Origin: CAVZBW01 sp963773635
GTDB lineage: Bacteria > Actinomycetota > Acidimicrobiia > Acidimicrobiales > RAAP-2
Assembly: GCA_963773635.1 (NCBI GenBank)
Contig: CAVZBW010000005.1
Coordinates: forward strand, 1,984,001-2,048,000
Direction of reading: 5' to 3'
DNA: 64,000 nt
Shown here: piece by piece, positions 24,059-32,173 of the stretch
Layout: every line of letters starts with the position of its first letter
How positions within the stretch are numbered: position 1 is the stretch's first letter
Made by a program: the position numbers and the translations under genes
Notes under the pieces: generated by a model
The model's input: the letters and a program-made list of their open reading frames with translations, nothing else
The model's database searches: none
What the model was told of the DNA's origin: nothing

Positions 24059-25484
24059 ATGTCCTCACACCGTGAAGCTCCACAGATCTCGCAGGACCCT
24101 GTGGCCGACAGTACCGACCTCTACGCCTTTGTCAGTCCCGACAAGCCACAGACGGTCACCCTGATCGCCAACTACGTACCGCTCCAAGCGCCCGATGGCG
24201 GCCCGAACTTCTACGAATTCGGCGACAGCGTGCTCTACTCGATCAACATCGACAACAACGGCGATGGCAAGGCGGAGATCACGTATCAGTTCCGCTTCAC
24301 GACCGAGATCACCGATCCGAGCACCTTTCTCTACAACACCGGTCCCATCTCTTCCCTTACCTCCAAGACGTGGAACCGGCGTCAGTTCTTCACCGTCAGC
24401 CGCATCGCCAACGGCAAGACGCAGGTCTTGGGCGAGAACCTCCCGTGTCCGCCTTGCAACATCGGACCACTCTCCACGCCGGACTATCCGGCTCTGGTTG
24501 CGGCTGCCATCCATACTCTTCCCGGGGACCGGCTCGTCTTCGCCGGACAACGGGCCGAGGGCTTCTACGTCGACTTGGGCGCCATCTTCGACCTCGGCAT
24601 CCTGCGCCCCTTCGAGCAGGATCACACGACCTTCGGGCTTGCCAACACCGGGCTCGGAGCGATGGCCGCCGGGGTCAACTCGACCACTCCGGTCAACGTG
24701 CACTCGATCGCGCTGCAGGTGCCCAAGTCGGATCTGGCGAGGAATGGCTCCACGCCTTCGAATGGCAGCTCACCATCGTCCGTCGTCGGCGTATGGACCA
24801 CGGCGAGCCGCCAGAAGTCCCGCATCCAAGATGGCTCGACGATCACCTATTCCGGACCCTTCACCCAGGTCTCGCGGCTGGGGAATCCGCTCGTCAACGA
24901 GGTGGTCGTCCCCATGTCGAAGAAGGACTACTGGAACACCCAGCCACCCTCGGCGGACAAGCAGTTCGCGGCCGCGGTGGCCAACCCCGAGCTGGCCCAA
25001 CTCCTGCCGGCGCTCTATCCCGGTGTCTTTCCCCATCTCGCCGCCTACAACAACGCGACCCCCCACCGAGCTGACCTCTTGGCCATCTTCTTGACCGGCA
25101 TTCCCGCCGGCGTCGTCGCCGGGTTCCAGAACAGCATGGGCACGACCGAGGCCGACATGTTGCGCCTGAACCTGGCCATTCCACCCACGACGACGGGGGC
25201 CAGCAACCTCGGACTCATCGGAAAGGATGCGGCGGGATTCCCCAACGGGCGTCGGGTGTTCGACGACGTGGTGACCATCGAGCTCCGGGCGCTCGCCGGC
25301 GCGTACTCTCCCACTCACCGACACGTCTTTCACGGTGGACGCCGCGGCAGGCGAGATCACGCCTGGCCTGACTTCGTCACCCACCGACCTCTCGGCCATG
25401 AACTCCGAGAGCTACCTCCCGACCTTCCCGTATCTCGGCGTCCCACATCAGGGCTTCACGACGCCGTCGGTGACCCCCAGCTGA
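24059..25484 (+). pseudogene. DUF4331 family protein, one frameshift near the 3' end
   Basis: The first 415 codons form a clear DUF4331 protein: MSSHREAPQISQDPVADSTD, FYEFGDSVLYSINIDNNGDG, EITYQFRF, QDHTTFGLANTGLG, PLVNEVVVPMSKKDYWNTQP, GFPNGRRVFDDVVTIELRAL. At about 25304 one extra T shifts the frame. The true end is SFTVDAAAGEITPGLTSSPT, SAMNSESYLPTFPYLGVPHQ, GFTTPSVTPS, stopping at 25482-25484, for about 475 residues. DUF4331 proteins are usually exported and calcium-binding-like (DNNGDG here), but none has a defined reaction. No signal peptide is present. The single-base lesion could be real or a sequencing error. Confidence 0.8.
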
Positions 25485-25488
25485 CCCC

Positions 25489-25881
25489 ATGCCGAGACCG
25501 ACCGAGAGCCCGACACGGCCCGAGACGCTCCGGGCTCCGAGCTTCGCGGGCACTGTCGCCGCCGAGATCGGCGAGGACCGCGGCGCAGCCATTGTCCACG
25601 TACCTCCGTCGTGGACCGGGTTGGAGATCGAGATCCGGCGGCCGCCCCAACCCTGGAAGGGCGTCCACGTGGCGGTGCTCCAACGCCGCCTGGTTGGTGG
25701 GACAGAATTCTCGGCCTTCTTCCCGTCCCTCCAGGAAGGTGAGTACGAGGTCCGTCCGCGACCTCGTTCGAAAAGACGACGCGACGAGCACGAGGGCCGC
25801 CGTCTCTGCATCTCCGCGGGGACTGTCGTCCACCTCTATTGGTCCGACAGACCTGCCAAGGCCATCGTTGGCTCGCCGTAG
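25489..25881 (+). CDS. Small conserved hypothetical protein downstream of DUF4331
   Basis: A 130-residue protein starting 4 bp after the true DUF4331 stop, so co-translation is likely. It reads as a compact beta protein: GEDRGAAIVHVPPSWTGLEI, EIRRPPQPWKGVHVAVLQRR, GTEFSAFFPSLQEGEYEVR. A basic linker RPRSKRRRDEHEG precedes a last strand with TVVHLYWS. The family is not known to me by name. No signal peptide is visible. Confidence 0.6.
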   Translation: MPRPTESPTRPETLRAPSFAGTVAAEIGEDRGAAIVHVPPSWTGLEIEIRRPPQPWKGVHVAVLQRRLVGGTEFSAFFPSLQEGEYEVRPRPRSKRRRDEHEGRRLCISAGTVVHLYWSDRPAKAIVGSP

Positions 25882-25882
25882 C

Positions 25883-26635
25883 CTAAGTCGACGAAAGACG
25901 CGAGCGTCGGAGCGCCGCCAGGCGCAGTGCCACCAAGAGCCGAACCAACCACCAACCGGGGTCGAACTCCCCCTTTTTGAGTGAGAGGCGTGGTGAGGTG
26001 GTTGCGGCGTGGTGATTGTTGTGGAGGCCCTCCCCTGCCACGAGCCACGCGAGCCACTGGTTGTTCGTCGCCAGATTGTTGTGGGGGCGCTTGCCCCACC
26101 AGTGTCCAATGGCGTTGATGGCCGCCCCTCCGAGCAGGTACGCCGCTGCGTAGATTCCAGCCGCGATGAGGCCCAGCATCCACCCCATGGCGAGGAGGAG
26201 GATCAGCACTCCGATCCCCAGCCCCAGGAGAGCGCGGTCGAAGAGCCAGCGATCCCATCGATCGGGCGGAAGATCCCGGGCGTAGCGGGCCACGACGGTG
26301 GGATTGCGTGACACCCTTCGGTAAAGGCCGACGTTGCCGAACTGCACCGCCGCAAAACCAAACAGGAATGGGGAGTGTGGGTCACCCTGCCGGTCGGTGT
26401 AGGCGTGGTGCTTGCGGTGCACCGCCACCCACTGCCGTGGCCGGGTGCCCGTTCCGATCCAGATCAAGATGCGACAAACCACCACGACGCCGGGTGCGAG
26501 CGTCAGGGCTCGATGCGCCAGCGCCCGGTGGAGGTAGATCGAAGTGAGGAAGAAGGACAGCTGTGCCAGGGCGAGCCCCAGCAGAGCGGCGGCCACCAGA
26601 GCCCACGGCATGCCGAGGCCATCGAGAGGGATCAT
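25883..26635 (-). CDS. Membrane fatty-acid desaturase (delta-9/acyl-CoA type)
   Basis: A 250-residue di-iron membrane desaturase. The three histidine boxes are HRALAHRA (HxxxxH), HRKHHAYTDRQGDPHSP (HxxHH) and GEGLHNNHHA (HxxHH), with NAIGHWWGKRPHNNLATNN between them, and hydrophobic stretches at residues 8-28 and about 130-170. It inserts a double bond into acyl chains for membrane fluidity. The ATG at 26635 begins at MIPLDGLGMPWALVAAALLG, the natural start of the first membrane segment; the longer upstream frame lacks homology. Convergent, 1 bp from the preceding gene. Confidence 0.88.
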   Translation of the reverse strand: MIPLDGLGMPWALVAAALLGLALAQLSFFLTSIYLHRALAHRALTLAPGVVVVCRILIWIGTGTRPRQWVAVHRKHHAYTDRQGDPHSPFLFGFAAVQFGNVGLYRRVSRNPTVVARYARDLPPDRWDRWLFDRALLGLGIGVLILLLAMGWMLGLIAAGIYAAAYLLGGAAINAIGHWWGKRPHNNLATNNQWLAWLVAGEGLHNNHHAATTSPRLSLKKGEFDPGWWLVRLLVALRLAALRRSRLSST

Positions 26636-26798
26636 GCTAGGACGAAGACCACCGAGTTCGGACGCACAGGGCCAGGGTAACGGGCTTCGCAAGGTCGGCG
26701 AACAGGGCGAAGGGCGCCGGCGAGCCCCCCTGCCGCCAGATAGGCCCACTAAGGTCGCTGGCACTCTGGTCGCGTGATTCGCAGTAGTGGAGGGCCAC

Positions 26799-27416
26799 AT
26801 GGTGGGAAACCCCAATGCACGAGGGGAGGCGCTCGGCGATCCGGTGCTCGACCCGGTCGAGGCGGCCAACGCGATGGAGCCCAACCCCTTTGGCTATAGC
26901 GACGCCCAGCGGCACGTTGGTGACGTGGGCACGCCGATCACCCCCCAAGGTGCTCTTGCCGTGGACGAGACCGAGGACGTCATCCCACCCAGCCCGCTGT
27001 GGGCGATGAAGCTCCACCGGCATTTCCAGTGGTCCCACCTCCTCCCCCGGGACCAACAGCACGACCGGGTGCGCCTCGCCGTCGGCTCGGGCGATGACAT
27101 CGTCTACCTGGTGGATGACGGGCATCACCACCGCATCCTGGGCCGCCACGTCGGAAACACTGCCGACGGCACCGGATACTCGCTGGTGACCAGGATCACG
27201 AAGGTGGCAACCCAAGCCCTCGTGGCCGGCGAGAGCTCGCCCCGGCAGGCCTTTCTCGGTGGCAAGGGCCTGGCACTCTACGGAGTCGTCGAGGACGGAC
27301 CCGCCTCCAACGTCTTTATCGTCACGACCTATGCGGAACCCGGGGACGTTCCCGAGGAGTACCTGCCGCCCCACGCCCCACTCCGCCTTACCGAGGCCCT
27401 CGACGTAGCGGATTGA
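26799..27416 (+). CDS. Conserved hypothetical protein
   Basis: A 205-residue protein from the ATG at 26799, with GGAGGG just upstream. It is rich in His/Asp in the middle (AMKLHRHFQWSHLLPRDQQH, DIVYLVDDGHHHRILGRHVG) and mostly strand-forming afterwards (YSLVTRITKVATQALVAGES, SNVFIVTTYAEPGD). No signal peptide, membrane segment or recognised motif. The His cluster might bind metal (inference). It is about 30 bp ahead of the DUF5996 gene in the same direction. Confidence 0.55.
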   Translation: MVGNPNARGEALGDPVLDPVEAANAMEPNPFGYSDAQRHVGDVGTPITPQGALAVDETEDVIPPSPLWAMKLHRHFQWSHLLPRDQQHDRVRLAVGSGDDIVYLVDDGHHHRILGRHVGNTADGTGYSLVTRITKVATQALVAGESSPRQAFLGGKGLALYGVVEDGPASNVFIVTTYAEPGDVPEEYLPPHAPLRLTEALDVAD

Positions 27417-27445
27417 CGGGCCCGGGCGCGGGTAGGAGGTGGAAG

Positions 27446-28357
27446 ATGGAGCCGTCAGAGGAGGCTTGGCCGGACCTGACGCTGTCCCGCTGGGACGACA
27501 CTCGCGAGACCCTGCACCGCTGGACGCAAGTCGTGGGAAAGCTGCGTCTTGCCCTCGAACCGATGATGAACCAGTGGTGGCAGGTGCCCCTCTACGTGTC
27601 GGCCCGAGGCCTGACCACGTCCCTCATGCACTTCGATCGCACTCGGGGCCTGGAGGTCGAGTTCGACTTCGTCCACCATGTGCTGGCCTTGCGCGACACC
27701 GATGGCCAGGAGCGACAGGTGGAGCTACGGCCTCGCTCGGTGGCGGATTTTTACCGGGCCGTGATGGATGCCCTCGAATCGCTGGAGATGCCCGTCATCA
27801 TCTGGCCGAGGCCCTCGGAGCTCGTCGACGCCACGCCCTTCGACGAGGACCGGGAGCGAGGCTCCTACGATCCCGCGGCGACGCGGCGATTCTGGATTGC
27901 ACTGCTCCGGGCTCACCGGCTGATGCAACGGTTCCGCGCCGGATTCGTCGGCAAGGCGAGCCCGGTCCATTTCTTCTGGGGAGCCGCCGATCTGGCGACG
28001 ACGCGCTTTTCCGGCCGTCCGGCGCCCCTCCATCCGGGCGGGGTGCCGAATTGCCCGGATTGGGTGCAGCAGCTGGCCTACAGCCAGGAGGTCTCGAGCT
28101 GCGGGTTTTGGCCTGGCGGGAGCGACGAAGGTTCCTTCTACTCCTATGCCTACCCCATGCCCTCGGGTTTCCGGGATTGGCCCGTGACGGAACCGGGCCG
28201 GTTCGACGACTCTCTGGGCGAATTCATCCTCCCCTACGGCGAAGTGCGGCGCGCCTCGGATCCCGACGGGGTCGTGATGCGGTTCTTGCAGGAAACGTAC
28301 GAGGCGGCGGCTCAACTGCTCGAATGGGACCGAGCTGCGCTCGAGGCGGCGTTTTGA
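27446..28357 (+). CDS. DUF5996 family protein
   Basis: A 303-residue protein with the DUF5996 pattern: WPDLTLSRWDDTRETLHRWT, QVVGKLRLALEPMMNQWWQV, PLYVSARGLTTS, LEVEFDFVHH, ELRPRSVADFYRAVMDAL, FVGKASPVHFFWGAADLATT, RFSGRPAP. The start ATG has a near-perfect GTAGGAGGTG 5 nt upstream; the frame's earlier ATG at 27413 overlaps the previous gene and is less likely. The function of the family is unknown. It ends 13 bp before the crotonase gene. Confidence 0.85.
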   Translation: MEPSEEAWPDLTLSRWDDTRETLHRWTQVVGKLRLALEPMMNQWWQVPLYVSARGLTTSLMHFDRTRGLEVEFDFVHHVLALRDTDGQERQVELRPRSVADFYRAVMDALESLEMPVIIWPRPSELVDATPFDEDRERGSYDPAATRRFWIALLRAHRLMQRFRAGFVGKASPVHFFWGAADLATTRFSGRPAPLHPGGVPNCPDWVQQLAYSQEVSSCGFWPGGSDEGSFYSYAYPMPSGFRDWPVTEPGRFDDSLGEFILPYGEVRRASDPDGVVMRFLQETYEAAAQLLEWDRAALEAAF

Positions 28358-28370
28358 CACCATCCTCGTC

Positions 28371-29174
28371 GTGAACGTCTTGGATTCCGGTTCCGACCAG
28401 CTCCTCGTCGAGGTCGACCGCGGGCTCGCCACCGTGACCTGGAACCGCCCGGAAAAGCACAACGCGCTCTCCCGCGAGATGAGAGAGGCACTTCCCGGGG
28501 TGCTCGAGATCCTGCGGACCGACACCGAGGTGCGAGTCGTGGTCGTCACCGGTGCCGGGGAAAGGGCCTTTATGTCGGGCGCCGACATACCCGAGCTCTC
28601 GGAGCTCGGTGCCGGACGGGCTCCCGCGGGCTCGCAGGTCGCGTCCAACCGGGCGGTGCTCGATCCCTGGGCCGGCTTCGAGAAACCGGTCCTGGCCATG
28701 ATCCGGGGATACTGCCTCGGAGCAGGCGTCCTGATCGCCCTCGAGGCGGACATCCGCATCGCCTCGGAGGACAGTCAATTCGGGATTCCCGCCGCCCGGC
28801 TCGGAGCCGGTTACCCCTTTGCCGCGGTGGACCGGCTCGTTTCCGTCGTGGGTCCCGCCCACGCCGCGGACATTCTCTTTTCGGGCCGTCGTCTCGGTGC
28901 GGACGAGGCCCTGCAGATGGGCCTCGTCAACAAAATCGTCCCGGCGGAGGGCCTCCGCTCCGTGGCAATGGAGCAGGCCCGAGCGATCGTCGACAACGCT
29001 CCCCTCAGCATCGCCGCCGCCAAGTACGCCATCTCGCGGACTCGAGCGGGGGCCGGCCCGATCGACACCCGCCGCATGGACCGGATGATCGAGGCCTGCT
29101 TCGCGTCGGAGGACTTCAAGGAGGGCACGACCGCATTCGGCGAAAAACGGCCGCCCCGCTTCACCGGCCGATAG
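28371..29174 (+). CDS. Enoyl-CoA hydratase/isomerase (crotonase) family protein
   Basis: A 267-residue crotonase from a GTG start. The oxyanion-hole segments are VVVTGAGERAFMSGADIPEL (A-SGAD) and RGYCLGAGVLIALEADIRIA. The position of the first hydratase Glu (FGxPE in canonical enzymes) is FGIPAARLGAGYP, i.e. Ala. The second Glu site reads HAADILFSG (Asp). The canonical water-activating pair is thus absent, so isomerase, hydrolase, decarboxylase or another superfamily reaction is more likely than simple hydration. It is the first gene of a region rich in CoA-dependent enzymes. Confidence 0.88.
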   Translation: MNVLDSGSDQLLVEVDRGLATVTWNRPEKHNALSREMREALPGVLEILRTDTEVRVVVVTGAGERAFMSGADIPELSELGAGRAPAGSQVASNRAVLDPWAGFEKPVLAMIRGYCLGAGVLIALEADIRIASEDSQFGIPAARLGAGYPFAAVDRLVSVVGPAHAADILFSGRRLGADEALQMGLVNKIVPAEGLRSVAMEQARAIVDNAPLSIAAAKYAISRTRAGAGPIDTRRMDRMIEACFASEDFKEGTTAFGEKRPPRFTGR

Positions 29175-29220
29175 GGGGCCGGACGGTGCGGCTTCGTCTC
29201 CTCCGCGGGAGGACGCCCCT

Positions 29221-30435
29221 CTACGAGGTGGTCCAGCCCTCGCCGGTGGACCGGGTGGCGGCGACGCCGGAATCGATCAGCCGGTGGACCTCCTCCGAGT
29301 CGAGTCCGAGATCCGCGAGCACCTCCATCGTGTCCGCTCCCGGGGCCGGGACGCCGCGGCGGACGGAGGCGGGGGTCTCGGTCAGCGTCACCGGGTAACC
29401 CAGTACGGTGATCTGCCTCCCGTCTCCTGTTCCGACCTGCTGCGTCGGCGCCAGGTGAGCGATCTGCGGGTCGGAAAAGACTTCGTCGAGGCGATAGACG
29501 GGACCGGCGGGCAGGCCCGCTCGGACCAGGCGGTCGACCCAGTAGGAGGTCGGTTGGTGCTGCATGCGCCTCTCGATCTCCTGCCGAAGCGCCTCTCGAT
29601 TCTCTTGGCGCGCCGCGGGAGTGGCAAAGCGCGCATCATCGACCAGCTCGACCGCGTCGACGGCCTCGCAAAAGGCCCCCCAGTCCGACAGCGCCGCCAG
29701 GTTCACGTAGCCGTCACCCGTGCGAAAGCACCCCATCGGCACGACGGTCGGGTGGTCGTTGCCGACCTGTTCCGGGCATCCCTCACCATTGGGCCAACGC
29801 ACCGCCTGGAAGTCCATGAAATTGATCATCGCCTCCAGGACGGAGGTGTGGACCCACTGGGCGCGCCCGGTCCGCTCCCTTTCGAGGAGCGCGGCCAGGA
29901 TGCCTTGCGTCAGCAGCGTGCCGGCCGCCATGTCGGAAATCGCGATGCCGGCCCGCCACGGTCCCGTTCCCGGCGGGCCGGTCACGCTCATGATCCCGCT
30001 CATACCCTGAGCGATCTGGTCGACCCCCGGACGATCGGCGTACGGCCCGGTCTGCCCAAAGCCGGAGATGCTCCCGTAGACGAGGCGCTGGTTGACCTTC
30101 CAGACATCCTCCGGGCCGATCCGGAGGCGGTGCTTGACCGTCGGCCGGAAGTTCTCGACCAGTACGTCGCAGCTCTTGCAGAGCTCGAGAAACACCTGTC
30201 GGCCCTCGGGACGGGCCAGGTCCAGCAGGATCGATCGCTTGTTCCTGGTCAGGTTCCAGCGATCGGTGCCGCCAAGATCTCCCCGACCCGGATGCCCGAT
30301 CGAGATGACCTCTGCACCGAGGTCGGCCAACTGCCGGGTGCACACGGGCCCGGCCCGCGCCTGGGTCAGGTCGACCACCCGGTAGCCGCTCAGAGGACCG
30401 GCCCCTGCCCCGAGCCCAGCGGCCGTCATGGCCAC
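29221..30435 (-). CDS. CaiB/BaiF (family III) CoA-transferase
   Basis: A 404-residue family III CoA-transferase: LSGYRVVDLTQARAGPVCTR at the N-terminus, LADLGAEVISIGHPGRGDLG, RNKRSILLDLARPEGRQVFL, DVLVENFRPTVKHRLRIG, GSISGFGQTGPYADRPGVDQ with the catalytic Asp (VDQIAQGMSG), and the C-terminal AGLPAGPVYRLDEVFSDPQI. It moves CoA between an acyl-CoA and a free carboxylate by way of an Asp-linked anhydride. It lies on the opposite strand to the rest of the cluster. The substrate is unknown. Confidence 0.9.
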   Translation of the reverse strand: MAMTAAGLGAGAGPLSGYRVVDLTQARAGPVCTRQLADLGAEVISIGHPGRGDLGGTDRWNLTRNKRSILLDLARPEGRQVFLELCKSCDVLVENFRPTVKHRLRIGPEDVWKVNQRLVYGSISGFGQTGPYADRPGVDQIAQGMSGIMSVTGPPGTGPWRAGIAISDMAAGTLLTQGILAALLERERTGRAQWVHTSVLEAMINFMDFQAVRWPNGEGCPEQVGNDHPTVVPMGCFRTGDGYVNLAALSDWGAFCEAVDAVELVDDARFATPAARQENREALRQEIERRMQHQPTSYWVDRLVRAGLPAGPVYRLDEVFSDPQIAHLAPTQQVGTGDGRQITVLGYPVTLTETPASVRRGVPAPGADTMEVLADLGLDSEEVHRLIDSGVAATRSTGEGWTTS

Positions 30436-30599
30436 CGTGATACGGCCGTGGGAGGGAGGCGCATGACGGCAGTCACCTTAATGGCCGTCCATGAGCTCCC
30501 GTGGTCCCGCCTCTCGTCGCGCCCTACGCTCGCGGGCAGCTGTGACACGTCGGGCTCCCATCACCGACGGCAGGCGCCGGCCAACCACCGGGGGGAACC

Positions 30600-31355
30600 A
30601 TGCACCAACTCGAGGACCAGCCGCTTCCCGCGGATGCCGTCGGCCTGCTGGAGGGCCTGACGACGACGCGGACGATCCGGCGCTACCGCGCCGACGCAAT
30701 TCCCGCCGGGTCACTGCGAGCAATGCTCTTCGCGGCCACCCGGGCACCCAGCGGCTCGAACCGGCAACCGTTTCGCTTCGTCGTCCTGACCGACGGCGCC
30801 AATGCTCGAGCCGCAAAGAAGCTGATCGGCGAGGCGGCCCGTCGAGCCTGGGTGGGCAAGCGGCGGGCCGACGGCTACGACAGCGGGTCCGGTCAGGTCG
30901 AGAGCTCGCCCAAGCGTCGCATGGCCAGGACCATGCAGCAGTACGTCGACGAATTCGAACGGGCTCCCGTCCTGATTCTGCCCTGCCTGGTGCGCTATCG
31001 AAACCCCACCCCCGGCGAAGGCGCCTCCATCTATCCGGCGTGCCAGAACCTCCTCCTGGCGGCCCGAGCGCTGGGCTACGGAGGGGCCTTCGCCATGTGG
31101 AACTTCGCCGTCGACGCCGAGCTCCGGGCCCTGCTGGGGATTCCCGAGGGGACCTTCATCGCCGGCACGATCACTCTTGGCCGGCCCGCAGGCCGCCACG
31201 GCCCGGTGCGTCGTCGACCGATGGCGGAGCTGGTGTACGGCGAGACCTGGGGCCAAGCGCCCGACTGGGCCGTGGATCCACCGGGGACCGCGTTCACGTC
31301 GGCGGGGCCACCGCCAGCGAGTGGGGAGGGTGGGGCCCGTGGCCGATCCGAATGA
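30600..31355 (+). CDS. Nitroreductase family oxidoreductase
   Basis: A 251-residue FMN-dependent nitroreductase-fold protein. The FMN phosphate and ring motifs are TTTRTIRRYRADAIP and AATRAPSGSNRQPFRFVVL; further IYPACQNLLLAARALGYGGA, LLGIPEGTFIAGTITLGRPA. The family reduces nitroaromatics, quinones or other electron-poor substrates with NAD(P)H. GGGGGGAACC precedes the ATG. The last 17 bp overlap the SDR gene, suggesting coupling. Confidence 0.88.
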   Translation: MHQLEDQPLPADAVGLLEGLTTTRTIRRYRADAIPAGSLRAMLFAATRAPSGSNRQPFRFVVLTDGANARAAKKLIGEAARRAWVGKRRADGYDSGSGQVESSPKRRMARTMQQYVDEFERAPVLILPCLVRYRNPTPGEGASIYPACQNLLLAARALGYGGAFAMWNFAVDAELRALLGIPEGTFIAGTITLGRPAGRHGPVRRRPMAELVYGETWGQAPDWAVDPPGTAFTSAGPPPASGEGGARGRSE

Positions 31356-32121
31356 CCTCACCGACCGGGTGGCGATCGTCACGGGCGGAGGTACGGGCAT
31401 CGGCGCGGCAACCGCGAGGCTCTTCGCCGACCACGGCGCCGATGTGGTCATCGCCGCCCGCACGGTGGACGAGCTGGAGCGGACCTCGGCGATCGTGCAG
31501 GAGGCCACCGGGCGGCGCTGCCTCGCCGTGCCGACCGACGTAAAGGACGAGCGACAGGTCGTCGAGCTCGTCGAGCGGACGGTCCACGAGCTCGGCCGCC
31601 TCGACATCCTGGTGAACAACGCCGGGGGCACCCGGATGGGGCCGCTGGCCACCCTTCCCACCAAGGCATGGGACGCCAGCTTCGATCTCAACGTCCGATC
31701 GGCGTACCTCTGCACCCGAGAGGCGGGTCGCCACATGAGGGGACAACGCTCGGGGGCCATCGTCAACATCTCCTCCGGCGCCGGACTTCACGGGGTCAAG
31801 GGCGGCGCCCACTACTCGTCCTCCAAGGCCGCGTTGCAGATGTTCACCACGGTCACGGCGGCCGAGTGGGGACGGTTCGGGGTGAGGGCCAATTGCATTG
31901 CCGTCGGTGCCATCGCCTCCGAACGGGCGGTCGCGGCGTGGCGGGTGGCGGGAATCGAGGAGGCGACTCTGGCCGCCGACACCCCCCTCGGCAGGATCGG
32001 CACCCCCTCCGAGGTGGCCTATGCGGTTCTGTTCTTGGTAAGCGACGCCGCCTCCTATATCACCGGTCAGACGCTCGCCGTCGACGGCGGCCCGAGCATG
32101 CCGGGAATTCCCGACACGTAG
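31339..32121 (+). CDS. Short-chain dehydrogenase/reductase (classical SDR)
   Basis: A 260-residue classical SDR from the GTG at 31339 (VADPNDLTDRVAIVTGGGTG). It has the cofactor motif TGGGTGIG, the NNAG motif (ILVNNAGGTRMG), the catalytic Ser in IVNISSGAGLHG, the catalytic Tyr-x3-Lys in HYSSSKAAL, and the C-terminal SDAASYITGQTLAVDGG. It oxidises or reduces an alcohol/ketone. The start overlaps the nitroreductase end by 17 bp. GGGAGGG lies about 8 nt upstream. Confidence 0.93.
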   Translation: MADPNDLTDRVAIVTGGGTGIGAATARLFADHGADVVIAARTVDELERTSAIVQEATGRRCLAVPTDVKDERQVVELVERTVHELGRLDILVNNAGGTRMGPLATLPTKAWDASFDLNVRSAYLCTREAGRHMRGQRSGAIVNISSGAGLHGVKGGAHYSSSKAALQMFTTVTAAEWGRFGVRANCIAVGAIASERAVAAWRVAGIEEATLAADTPLGRIGTPSEVAYAVLFLVSDAASYITGQTLAVDGGPSMPGIPDT

Positions 32122-32122
32122 G

Positions 32123-32150
32123 GGTGCTCCGGCGGTCCGCACGGAGCACC
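32123..32150 (+). terminator. Stem-loop after the SDR gene
   Basis: GGTGCTCCG (32123-32131) and CGGAGCACC (32142-32150) form a perfect 9 bp stem with a 10 nt loop immediately after the SDR stop. There is no strong U-tract. It probably separates the nitroreductase-SDR unit from the CoA-transferase unit. Confidence 0.6.
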
Positions 32151-32173
32151 ACACCACCCGCGACAGCGTGCCG

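Noticed and set aside
24059..25984. DUF4331 as an intact 641-residue protein
   Set aside because: After residue 415 the reading frame changes character and overlaps the next gene; the natural C-terminus is found in the adjacent frame.
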